From NCBI RefSeq assembly GCF_007923445.1, contig NZ_VOJI01000003.1:1-64000 (forward strand): a stretch of DNA of 64,000 nt, written 5' to 3'. This DNA comes from Puniceibacterium confluentis. Its GTDB lineage: Bacteria > Pseudomonadota > Alphaproteobacteria > Rhodobacterales > Rhodobacteraceae. Positions 56,817 to 64,000 of this stretch are shown here, one piece after another. The position numbers were made by a program, and so were the translations under genes. Numbering within the stretch: the first letter of the stretch is position 1; every line of letters starts with the position of its first letter. The notes beneath the pieces are model-generated. The model was given only the letters and a program-made list of their open reading frames with translations, did not search any database and was not told the DNA's origin.

Positions 56817-58271
56817 ATGCAGTTCGACACGGTGATCCACGACGGCACCATCGCCACCGCCGACTACACCGCCAAGGGCGACATCGGCATCAGGGACGGG
56901 CGCATCGCCGCGATTGCCGAAACCCTTTCGGGCGGCGCGCGCCGCATCGACGCCGGCGGGCGCATCGTCATGCCGGGCGGCATCGAGGCGCACGCCCATA
57001 TCGCCCAGGAAAGCTCGTCCGGTGTCATGACCGCAGACGACTACCTCTCGGGCTCGATCTCTGCCGCCTTTGGCGGCAACTCGTCGTTCATTCCCTTTGC
57101 CGCGCAGCAGCGCGGCCAGTCGGTGGACGATGTCATCGCCACCTATGACGCGCGCGGCGCTCGGTCGGTCATTGATTATTCCTACCACCTGATCATCTCG
57201 GACCCGACGCCCGAAGTGCTCGAGGACCAGCTGCCCCGCGCCTTTGCCCGCGGCATCACCTCATTCAAGGTTTTCATGACCTATGACCTGATGAACCTGG
57301 GCGATGGCGGCATGCTCGACATTCTCACCGTGGCACGGGCGCATGGCGCCATCACCATGGTTCATGCCGAAAACAACGACATGGTCAAATGGATGAACCG
57401 GCAGCTGGCGGCCAAGGGGCTGACCGCCCCGAAATACCACGCCGTCTCGCGCCCCGAGCTGGCCGAGGAAGAGGCGATCAACCGCGCCATCCAGCTGGCC
57501 AAGCTGGTCGACGCGCCGCTGTTCATCGTGCATGTCTCGACCCGGGGCGGCGCCGAGATCGTCCGGCGCGAAAAGTTCAACGGTGCCAAGCTTTTTGCCG
57601 AGACCTGCCCGCAGTATCTGGCGTTGACCCGCGCCGATCTCGACCGGCCGGGCATGGAGGGGGCGAAATACATCTGCTCGCCGCCGCTGCGCGACGCGCA
57701 GACCCAGGACGCGCTTTGGCATCACATCGGCATGGGCACCTTCGAAAGCGTCAGTTCCGACCATGCGCCCTACCGGTTCGATGACACCGGCAAGTTTCTG
57801 AACGGGCCGGACGTGCCCTATCCCAGGATCGCCAACGGCATGCCCGGCATCGCCGCGCGCCTGCCCTACCTGTTTTCCGAAGGGGTGGTGAAGGGGCGGA
57901 TCACGCTCGAGCAGTTTGTGGCGCTGTCCGCGACCAACGCGGCAAAGACCTTCGGCTGCGACACCAAGGGCCGGATCGCCCCGGGCATGGACGCCGACAT
58001 CGCGATCTGGAACCCCGAGACCCGGCTGACCGTCACCGCCGCCGACCAGCACGACAACATGGATTACACCCCCTTCGAGGGCATGGAACTGACCGGCAGG
58101 CCCGAGGTGGTGATGAACCGCGGCGCGGTCATCGTCGAACACGGCGTGCTTCGGGCCAAGGAGGGCCAGGGCCGCTTTGTCGCCCGCGCGCCCGTCGACC
58201 TGCGCGGCAGACCCGGCTGGACCGCCAAGGAACTCGATCCGTCGCAGAACTTTGGCGCGGTGCTGCGATGA
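56817..58271 (+). CDS. hydA: D-hydantoinase / dihydropyrimidinase
   Basis: A 484-residue cyclic amidohydrolase that opens hydantoin or dihydropyrimidine rings. Binuclear metal ligands are visible: His59 and His61 (EAHAHI), the carbamylated Lys151 (SFKVFMTYD), His183 (VHAEN), His239 (IVHVST) and Asp315 (SSDHAPY). The Tyr156 that orients the substrate is also present. The GRIAPGMDADIAIWNP tail is typical. Its neighbours, a D-carbamoylase and a racemase, point to 5-substituted hydantoins over pyrimidines. Confidence 0.93.
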   Translation: MQFDTVIHDGTIATADYTAKGDIGIRDGRIAAIAETLSGGARRIDAGGRIVMPGGIEAHAHIAQESSSGVMTADDYLSGSISAAFGGNSSFIPFAAQQRGQSVDDVIATYDARGARSVIDYSYHLIISDPTPEVLEDQLPRAFARGITSFKVFMTYDLMNLGDGGMLDILTVARAHGAITMVHAENNDMVKWMNRQLAAKGLTAPKYHAVSRPELAEEEAINRAIQLAKLVDAPLFIVHVSTRGGAEIVRREKFNGAKLFAETCPQYLALTRADLDRPGMEGAKYICSPPLRDAQTQDALWHHIGMGTFESVSSDHAPYRFDDTGKFLNGPDVPYPRIANGMPGIAARLPYLFSEGVVKGRITLEQFVALSATNAAKTFGCDTKGRIAPGMDADIAIWNPETRLTVTAADQHDNMDYTPFEGMELTGRPEVVMNRGAVIVEHGVLRAKEGQGRFVARAPVDLRGRPGWTAKELDPSQNFGAVLR

Positions 58272-58924
58272 CCGGCCCGATCCTGATCATCAACCCCAAC
58301 TCTGCCGCCAGCGTGACGCAGGGCATCCGCGAGGCGGTCGCGCATCTTGCCCCGGCGCGGGGTCCGGACTTCGAGGTCATCGACCTGCCCGCGTCGCCGG
58401 CGACGATCCTGACCGCGCAGGACGTGGCGCGCGCCGGACTCGGCTTTGCCGACGCGGCGCAGGCCCGGCCCGACGCGGCGGCCTATGTCTCGGCCTGCTT
58501 TTCCGACCCCGGTGTCGAGATGACCCGCACGCTGGTGAAACAGCCGGTCATCGGCGTGCAGGAGGCAGGCATGCTGACCGCCATGGCGCGCGCCGATCTC
58601 TTCGGGATCATCGCGCTGGCCCCCGGCTCGGTCGCCCGCCACCGGCTGCGCATCCGCGCCATGGGCATCGAAAGCCGCCTCGCGGCAGAGCTTGCCCTGC
58701 CTGGCGTCTCGGCCGAAGCCTCGGGGCGCGACGCGCAGGTCTACGACATGTGCGTGGCGTTGGGCCGCGAACTGGCGGAAAGAGGCGCCGGTGCCGTCGT
58801 GCTGGGCTGTGCCGGCATGGCCCCGATCCGGGCGCGGCTGGAGCGCGACATCGGCATTGCGGTGATCGACCCGGTTCAGGCCGCCGCCGCCATGGCGCTG
58901 GGGCTGGTCGGGGCACCGGAATGA
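58268..58924 (+). CDS. Asp/Glu/hydantoin racemase family protein
   Basis: A 218-residue enzyme of the family that racemises hydantoins, aspartate or glutamate with two Cys. The first catalytic Cys is in YVSACFSDPGVEMTR and the second in VVLGCAGMAPI. The N-terminus ILIINPNSAASVT is characteristic of hydantoin racemases. It overlaps the hydantoinase by four bases, so it probably converts the L-isomer for the D-specific hydantoinase. Allantoin racemase is an alternative reading of the family. Confidence 0.88.
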   Translation: MTGPILIINPNSAASVTQGIREAVAHLAPARGPDFEVIDLPASPATILTAQDVARAGLGFADAAQARPDAAAYVSACFSDPGVEMTRTLVKQPVIGVQEAGMLTAMARADLFGIIALAPGSVARHRLRIRAMGIESRLAAELALPGVSAEASGRDAQVYDMCVALGRELAERGAGAVVLGCAGMAPIRARLERDIGIAVIDPVQAAAAMALGLVGAPE

Positions 58925-59862
58925 GTGCCGAACCGGGGCTTCCCGACGTTTCGCTGCGACTGCTCGAGATCTTTGCCGCGATGATGCGCTGCGCCACGAC
59001 CGTCGAAGCCGCCGAACAGTTGCGCATCTCGCAGCCAGCGGTCTCGGCGGGGCTGCGGCAGCTTGAGACACAGCTCGGCCTCAAACTTTTCGAGCGCACC
59101 GGGCGGCGGCTGCAACCCACCGCCGAGGCGAAAACCCTCTACGAAGAGATCCGTCCGGTGTTCAGCCTGATGCGCGGCTTCTCGCAACGCGCGCGCGACA
59201 TGAAACTGGGCATGGCGGGGCGGCTGAAGGTCATCGCCACGCCGCCGCTTGGCTATTCGGTGGCCCCGGTCGCCCTGCGCCGCTTTCTCGAGGCGCGCCC
59301 CGACGTGTCGGTGGCTTTCGACGTGCGGCGGCTGGAACAGGTGAAGGACGCGGTACAGAGCGGTCAGGCCGATATCGGCCTTGCGATTGATCACGACCGG
59401 CAGACGGCGGTGAATGTCGATGTGCTGCAACGCGCGCATATGGTGGCGCTGGTGCCCAGAGCCAGCCCGCTGGCGGCGAAACCGCATCTGACCGCGCTGG
59501 ACCTGCAGTCGGAGCCGATGGTCGGGCTCGAGACCGGATCGAACCTCGGGCAGCTGGTGCGCAAGGCCTATGAACAGGTCGGCGCGGTCTACGCCCCACG
59601 CATCGAGGTGCGCTATTGCGCCACAGCCACCGCGCTGGCGGCGCAGCATCTCGGGGTCACTGTCGTCGACCCCTATTCCGCCACCACCCATGCCACCGAC
59701 ACGCTGGTGTGCAAGCCGTTCCTGCCGGCCTGCGAGATCAAGGCGGTGATGTACACCCGGCGCGGCGTTCCCTACTCGGGGCTGCTGCACAGTTTCATGT
59801 CGGACCTGCGTGCGGCCTTCGCCGACAGCGACCTGCTGATCGCGGAACCGCCAAGGGGCTGA
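58921..59862 (+). CDS. LysR-family regulator of the hydantoin cluster
   Basis: A 313-residue LysR-type regulator with a helix-turn-helix at about residues 10-65 (TVEAAEQLRISQPAVSAGLRQLETQLGLKLFERTGRR). Its effector domain follows from about residue 95. The start overlaps the racemase stop by four bases, which is unusual for LysR genes because they are normally divergent from their targets. It is therefore made with the enzymes and could auto-regulate through the inverted repeat at 52642-52670. Confidence 0.9.
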   Translation: MSAEPGLPDVSLRLLEIFAAMMRCATTVEAAEQLRISQPAVSAGLRQLETQLGLKLFERTGRRLQPTAEAKTLYEEIRPVFSLMRGFSQRARDMKLGMAGRLKVIATPPLGYSVAPVALRRFLEARPDVSVAFDVRRLEQVKDAVQSGQADIGLAIDHDRQTAVNVDVLQRAHMVALVPRASPLAAKPHLTALDLQSEPMVGLETGSNLGQLVRKAYEQVGAVYAPRIEVRYCATATALAAQHLGVTVVDPYSATTHATDTLVCKPFLPACEIKAVMYTRRGVPYSGLLHSFMSDLRAAFADSDLLIAEPPRG

Positions 59863-59899
59863 CCCCCATTATGACCCCAATCAACCAAGGACCCAAGCC

Positions 59900-60826
59900 A
59901 TGAGCCTGCTTGCATCCGACGCCCGCGGCGTCTTTGTCATCTCTGTCACCCCCTTCACCCAGACCGGCGCGGTCGACTGGGACAGCCTCGACCGGGTGGT
60001 GGACTTCTACTTCGAGAAAGGCGCCGACGGACTCACGATCCTCGGGATGATGGGCGAGGCGCCCAAGCTCACGCAGGCCGAGAGCCGCGCCGTGGCCGAG
60101 CGGGTGATCAGGCGCGCCGCGGGCAGGCCCGTCGTCGTGGGGGTGTCGGCGTCGGGACTGGCCGCGATCGGAGAGCTTGGCAAGGCGGTGATGGACGCGG
60201 GCGCGGCGGGCTGCATGGTGACCACTCCGGGCAGCCTGAAGACCGACCCGCAGATCCACGGATATTTCGGGCAGGTGGCCCGCACGCTCGGCGACCAGGT
60301 GCCCATCGTGTTGCAGGATTTCCCGCTGGCCACCGGAGTGCAGATCTCTGACGACGTGCTGGGCCGGATCATCGACGACGTGCCACAGGTGGTCATGCTC
60401 AAGCACGAGGACTGGCCGGGGCTGAGCAAGATCAGCACGCTGCGCGCCGCCGAGGCACGGGGCCGCCGCCGAATCTCGATCCTGTGCGGCAACGGCGGGG
60501 TCTTTCTGCCCGAGGAAATGGCGCGCGGCGCCGACGGCGCGATGACCGGCTTCGGCTACCCCGAGATGCTGGCCGATGTGGTGCGGCTGGCCGACATCGG
60601 CGACATGGACCGGGCGCAGGACATCTTTGACGCCTACCTGCCGCTGGTACGTTACGAGCAGCAGCCGGGCGCGGGGCTCGCCGTGCGCAAATACGTGCTG
60701 GCCAGGCGCGGCGCCCTCGCGAGCGCAAACCTGCGGGCACCGGGCGCGGGCCTGACGCCCGAGGCCACAGCCGAGGTCGAGCGCCTGCTCGCCCGGCAAG
60801 AGAAACGACTGAAGGAGCTGAACTGA
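59900..60826 (+). CDS. Atypical dihydrodipicolinate synthase (DapA) family aldolase
   Basis: A 308-residue TIM-barrel lyase of the DapA/NanA family. The Schiff-base Lys168 is in VVMLKHEDW. Other signature positions differ from true DapA: the GTTGE motif is GMMGEAPKLT, and the Tyr that normally precedes Asn-Val-Pro is replaced (IVLQDFPLATG). It should therefore act on a different 2-oxo acid or imine. It follows the LysR gene at 37 bases and overlaps the SDR gene. It could cleave or form a carbon-carbon bond in the product released by the carbamoylase. Confidence 0.85.
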   Translation: MSLLASDARGVFVISVTPFTQTGAVDWDSLDRVVDFYFEKGADGLTILGMMGEAPKLTQAESRAVAERVIRRAAGRPVVVGVSASGLAAIGELGKAVMDAGAAGCMVTTPGSLKTDPQIHGYFGQVARTLGDQVPIVLQDFPLATGVQISDDVLGRIIDDVPQVVMLKHEDWPGLSKISTLRAAEARGRRRISILCGNGGVFLPEEMARGADGAMTGFGYPEMLADVVRLADIGDMDRAQDIFDAYLPLVRYEQQPGAGLAVRKYVLARRGALASANLRAPGAGLTPEATAEVERLLARQEKRLKELN

Positions 60827-61575
60827 TGGATCTGGGACTGAAGGGCAAGACCGCGCTGGTGCTGGGCGCAAGCCGCGGGCTTGGCGCGGCAAGCGCGACG
60901 CTGCTGGCCGCCGAGGGCGCGCAGGTGATTGCCGCATCGCGCAGCGGCGCCGCCCCGGCGCAGGGCATGGAGGGACTGACGCTGGATCTGGCGGACGCCG
61001 CCAGCGTCGCGGCGCTGATCGCGCGGCTCGGCGAACAGCCGGTCGACATTCTGGTGAACAACTGTGGCGGGCCTGCCGCCGGACCCGCCAAAGGCCAGAG
61101 CCGCGCCGCCTGGCAGGCGGCCTTCGACACCATGGCCGCGCCGATCTTTGCCATCACCGACGCCGCCCTTCCGGCGATGATCGCGGGCGGATGGGGCCGG
61201 GTAGTGACCATCGGCTCTTCGGGGGTCGTGCAGCCGATTCCGAACCTCGCGCTCTCGAACGCGGTGCGCGGCGCGGTGGCGGGCTGGTCGAAAACCCTTG
61301 CCGACGAGGTCGCGCCGCATGGGGTGACAGTGAACATGGTGTTGCCCGGGCGCATCGCCACCGACCGGCTGGCGCAGCTCGACGGCATCAGGGCCGAAAA
61401 GACCGGCGCCTCGCTGGACGCCGTGCAGCAGGCCAGCCGCAAGACCATCCCCGCGGGCCGTTACGGCACCCCCGAGGAGTTTGGCGCCATGGTGGTTTTC
61501 CTGTGCTCGCAGCAAGCGGGTTACGTCACCGGCTCGATGATCCGCGTCGACGGCGGGATGATCCGCGGCCTCTGA
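60826..61575 (+). CDS. Short-chain dehydrogenase/reductase with atypical active site
   Basis: A 249-residue Rossmann-fold protein. The cofactor motif GASRGLGAAS is intact and NNCGGPAAG follows. The catalytic Ser is in VTIGSSGVVQ. The usual Tyr-x-x-x-Lys is replaced by Ser-Asn-Ala-Val-Arg (ALSNAVRGAVAGWSKTL). This substitution occurs in a divergent SDR subgroup, whose activity is not established. It starts in a TGATG overlap with the aldolase and is the last gene of the cluster. Confidence 0.85.
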   Translation: MDLGLKGKTALVLGASRGLGAASATLLAAEGAQVIAASRSGAAPAQGMEGLTLDLADAASVAALIARLGEQPVDILVNNCGGPAAGPAKGQSRAAWQAAFDTMAAPIFAITDAALPAMIAGGWGRVVTIGSSGVVQPIPNLALSNAVRGAVAGWSKTLADEVAPHGVTVNMVLPGRIATDRLAQLDGIRAEKTGASLDAVQQASRKTIPAGRYGTPEEFGAMVVFLCSQQAGYVTGSMIRVDGGMIRGL

Positions 61576-61763
61576 GCGGGCCGGGCGGCGGTCGGTTGCC
61601 ATCCGGGTGGTGTGATCGCGCACGAGGTTTCGGCAGATCAGCTGGTATTGCCTTCGAACGGTGCCTCAAGCCTCTCGCCCGACCGCGTTTCCCGGGCCGC
61701 CGAAAACGAGGCGATCACCGAACCGGGCAGGAAATGCGTTTGTTTGTCTGATCGCAGAAACGG

Positions 61764-61798
61764 AAAGAGCCGGATGACCTCTCGTCACCCGGCTCTTT
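61764..61798 (+). terminator. Strong terminator of the hydantoin cluster
   Basis: A 15-base stem, aaagagccggatgac (61764-61778) with gtcacccggctcttt (61784-61798), has one mismatch, a five-base loop and a T-rich 3' arm. It is 190 bases after the SDR stop. It is almost symmetrical, so it may also terminate transcripts arriving from the right. Confidence 0.85.
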
Positions 61799-61971
61799 TC
61801 CATTTCCGGCACAATATGCTGTCAGGCCTGCGAGCCCGGCGCCATGCTGCGAGTCAGCAAGTTGCGCAAGCGGCGTTGCCCGGCGATATCTGCCGCCCGG
61901 AGAGACGTCACGTCGGGCCCGGAAGGCCGAAACTGGCAAGCCGTCGTTATTGCAAGGATTTTTGACATTCA

Positions 61972-62046
61972 TGGCTGGGGTGGTAGGATTCGAACCTACG
62001 ATACACGGTACCAAAAACCGATGCCTTACCGCTTGGCTACACCCCA
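61972..62046 (-). tRNA. tRNA-Gln (UUG)
   Basis: A 75-base cloverleaf including an encoded CCA. The acceptor stem TGGGGTG pairs with CACCCCA, the D-arm is GCCAAGCGGTAAGGC, the anticodon loop carries TTG, and the T-arm is GTAGGTTCGAATCCTAC. The TTG anticodon reads CAA (and CAG) glutamine codons. No integrase or attachment-like repeat is seen beside it. Confidence 0.95.
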
Positions 62047-62423
62047 ACTGAGCGGCTACTTACGCTGACATTTCCGGGTGATCAAGCCCTGCTCTTGCAA
62101 AAATTTGGGCAATTTCACCTGCGCGTTGCCGGGCAGCGGATTGTTTCTACATGCTCCGGCCCTGGCAGCCTCGTGGCTGGGCCGCAGAACCTGTCACGAC
62201 AGCCGCCGCACTTGCCTGTTCCCAAGTCCCTGTCCGTGGCGGATGCCGACATGACCCGGCCGTACGGAGCAGCGTCTCACATGCCGCAGGGCCGCAGGGT
62301 GTTCGCGGATCAGGCTCCGGACAGGCGCACCGTCACGGGATGCCATCGCGACGACGCGATACTGCAGCCATCCGAAAATCCCGGGACATGCCCCCGTTAC
62401 AGCGTCCTGTCAGGGACCGCGCC
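62047..62423. other. Intergenic region between tRNA-Gln and tadC
   Basis: 377 bases containing the tRNA promoter (minus strand) and the end of the tad transcript. No gene or repeat is supported, and no clear terminator after tadC stands out. Confidence 0.45.
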
Positions 62424-63413
62424 CTAGCCGAACATCGTGATCCAGCGGATCAACATCGGCGTGAGGCAGATCATCAGCAAGACCGGCATCATGAACAGCG
62501 CCATGACGCCGGACATCTGCACCGGCAGGCGGTTGGCCTTTTCCTGTGCCCGCAGTTCCCGGTCGAGCCGCATGTCCAGCGCAAAGGTGTTCAGCGCCTG
62601 AGACACGCTGGTGCCGAAATGACCCGCCTGCAGTATCACGTTGGCAAAGGACATCACTTCCGGCAGTCCGGTGCGTTCGGCCATGTCCAGAAAGGCTGTC
62701 TGCCGCTCTTTGCCGGCCTGGATCTCGAGTTCCAGCATCATGAACTCCTGCGAGATTTCCGGCGCCACGGGCGCCAGCTCGTGCGACACCCGGACGATGG
62801 CGGCGTCGAACCCGAGCCCGGCCTCGACTGAAATCTGCAGCAGGTCAAGCGCATTGGGCAGGCTGTACTTGATCGCCTGCCTGCGCGCGCTGATGCGTGC
62901 ACCAAGCCACGCGGCGGGCCCGTAAAAGCCAAGCACCATCAGGGCCGTGATGACCTGAAGGGCGGTGACCATGGTTATGCCGTTCAGGGGATCGGCGAAA
63001 GGCAGGGCGTTTTTCCAACTCGCCGGCAGCATGATCCAGGTCAGGAAAAGTGACGGCAGAACCAGCCCCAGCAGCGCGCGGATGGCGTAATAGTACCGGA
63101 CCGAGTTGCGGCGTTGAATGCCCGCCTGACGCAGGCGCTTCTCGACCTTTGTCCGGTCACGCTTGGACGTCGGGACAAAGGCCTTGAGGAACCCCATCGG
63201 GTCGTTGTCCTCGCCGAGGATGAGGTCGAAATCGGTACCATGTGCGCGGGTGTTGCCATCGACGTCCATTCGGCGCATCGGCGCCGTCTTGCCGGTCGCG
63301 TTGGACAGGCCCAATGTAACCAGAAGAACCCCGAACCCGATGCCCGCAAGGGTTGCCAGTTCCACCCCCCAGGTGAGAGAGGACAGTTGGTCCATGACGG
63401 TCGAAAGCATCAC
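62424..63413 (-). CDS. tadC: Tad pilus assembly inner-membrane protein TadC
   Basis: A 329-residue type II secretion F-family membrane protein that, with TadB, forms the inner-membrane platform of the Flp/Tad pilus. It has an N-terminal hydrophobic helix, a cytoplasmic helical domain (KVEKRLRQAGIQRRNSVRYYYAIRALLG), and the T2SSF domain (LPNALDLLQISVEAGLGFDAAI) before two C-terminal membrane helices. It follows tadB at eight bases. The operon continues to the right, outside the window. Confidence 0.93.
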   Translation of the reverse strand: MMLSTVMDQLSSLTWGVELATLAGIGFGVLLVTLGLSNATGKTAPMRRMDVDGNTRAHGTDFDLILGEDNDPMGFLKAFVPTSKRDRTKVEKRLRQAGIQRRNSVRYYYAIRALLGLVLPSLFLTWIMLPASWKNALPFADPLNGITMVTALQVITALMVLGFYGPAAWLGARISARRQAIKYSLPNALDLLQISVEAGLGFDAAIVRVSHELAPVAPEISQEFMMLELEIQAGKERQTAFLDMAERTGLPEVMSFANVILQAGHFGTSVSQALNTFALDMRLDRELRAQEKANRLPVQMSGVMALFMMPVLLMICLTPMLIRWITMFG

Positions 63414-63421
63414 CTGTCCTC

Positions 63422-64000
63422 CTAGAATTTGAAGTTGATCAGGCGGCGCAGGATGAGTCCCTGTGCCACGATCAACATGATTATCGCGAAGCCGAAGTAG
63501 CGGAACAACGGATGAGCATAGACGTCGCCGTAGAAGGACGGTGTCGAAAGATGGATCGACAGGAAGATCAGCACAGGCAGAAAAGTAAGGATCACGCCGC
63601 TGAGGCGACCTTCGGCCGAGATCGCCCTGATCTTTTTCTGCATCGTTTGTCGATCGCGGATCACTTTTCCCAGCACATTCAGGACCCGCGCGAGATTGCC
63701 CCCGGTCCCGTGCTGAATGCCCACACTCACGGCCAGATAGCGGGCGTCTTCGGTTCCGGCGCGTTCGGCAAAATCGTGGAAGGCCGTCACCAGATCATCG
63801 CCATAGCTGATCTGGTCCTGAATGACCCCGAACTCCGAGCCGATGGGATCGGCCATGTCGGTCGCGACGCTGGCCACGGTGACGGCGAGAGGGTGGCCGA
63901 CCTTAAGTCCCCGCGCCATCAGATCCAGGGCATCCGGCAGTTGTTCGGTCATCTTCTTGGCGCGGGCCTCTTTCATCTGCTGAAGTACCGCAAGTGGCAC
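63422..64000 (-). CDS. tadB: Tad pilus assembly inner-membrane protein TadB (3' part)
   Basis: The C-terminal 192 residues of TadB; the start lies beyond the right edge. It carries the T2SSF domain (KMTEQLPDALDLMARGLKVGHPLAVTVASVA, then GGNLARVLNVLGKVIRDRQTM) and two C-terminal membrane helices. It is the upstream partner of tadC in the Tad secretion platform. Confidence 0.92.
   Translation of the reverse strand: MPLAVLQQMKEARAKKMTEQLPDALDLMARGLKVGHPLAVTVASVATDMADPIGSEFGVIQDQISYGDDLVTAFHDFAERAGTEDARYLAVSVGIQHGTGGNLARVLNVLGKVIRDRQTMQKKIRAISAEGRLSGVILTFLPVLIFLSIHLSTPSFYGDVYAHPLFRYFGFAIIMLIVAQGLILRRLINFKF

Noticed and set aside
61800-62100. tRNA-Gln as an integration site for a genomic island
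   Set aside because: No integrase gene or direct repeat of the tRNA 3' end was found in the window.

Overview
The window is chromosomal DNA of a high-GC alphaproteobacterium, most likely a marine Rhodobacteraceae (Roseobacter group) member. The case rests on gene content: a class II cobalamin-dependent ribonucleotide reductase, the short HisG with HisZ, a ChoXWV choline importer, DUF1489, a LdtR-type MarR regulator, DUF1194 proteins, TadBC pilus genes and many compatible-solute and amino-acid type ABC transporters. There is no rRNA, CRISPR array or prophage. One tRNA (Gln, UUG) lies near the right end.

Layout. 1-2.3 kb: pyrrolidone-carboxylate peptidase and a peptide-type ABC ATPase that stops matching its family at the left edge, possibly at an insertion sequence, with a divergent LysR gene. 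2.3-4.3 kb: gene-poor DNA and a Lon-like AAA+ ATPase without a protease domain, coupled to a small unknown protein. 4.6-9 kb: nrdJ with an internal helix-turn-helix domain, DUF1489, yghU. 9-12.4 kb: choline importer. 12.7-18.5 kb: hisG, hisZ, slyX, dnaE. 19-28.7 kb: xanthine dehydrogenase (xdhABC) directly followed by a four-gene BMP-type purine/nucleoside ABC importer, a complete uptake-and-oxidation unit.

28.9-41 kb: two tandem DUF1194 genes (one frameshifted), glyoxalase I, a Slam-type outer-membrane protein next to a candidate surface lipoprotein, folA-thyA, ldtR, sdhE, an XRE regulator, aspartate aminotransferase and parE. 41-45 kb: a phosphorelay module (NarL-type regulator, a periplasmic protein with a sulfite-oxidase-like fold, a hybrid kinase). 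45.7-49.5 kb: L,D-transpeptidase, a lipoprotein and a compact operon that looks like periplasmic copper handling (DUF2946-like, beta-propeller, DUF411, a 48-residue Met-rich membrane peptide, cytochrome c). 49.9-52.4 kb: SLC13 permease and a VOC protein.

52.6-61.6 kb: one co-directional cluster of amino-acid type ABC importer, N-carbamoyl-D-amino-acid amidohydrolase, D-hydantoinase, Asp/Glu/hydantoin-type racemase, LysR regulator, an atypical DapA-family aldolase and an atypical SDR. It starts behind an AT-rich perfect inverted repeat and ends in a strong terminator. It reads as an import-and-degradation route for a hydantoin or N-carbamoyl compound whose identity is unknown. The right end holds tadC and the 3' part of tadB.

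The least routine observations are the NrdJ helix-turn-helix insert, the palindromic repeat captured in frame inside xdhB, the Slam/lipoprotein pair, the copper-type operon with its Met-rich micropeptide, and the extended hydantoin cluster.
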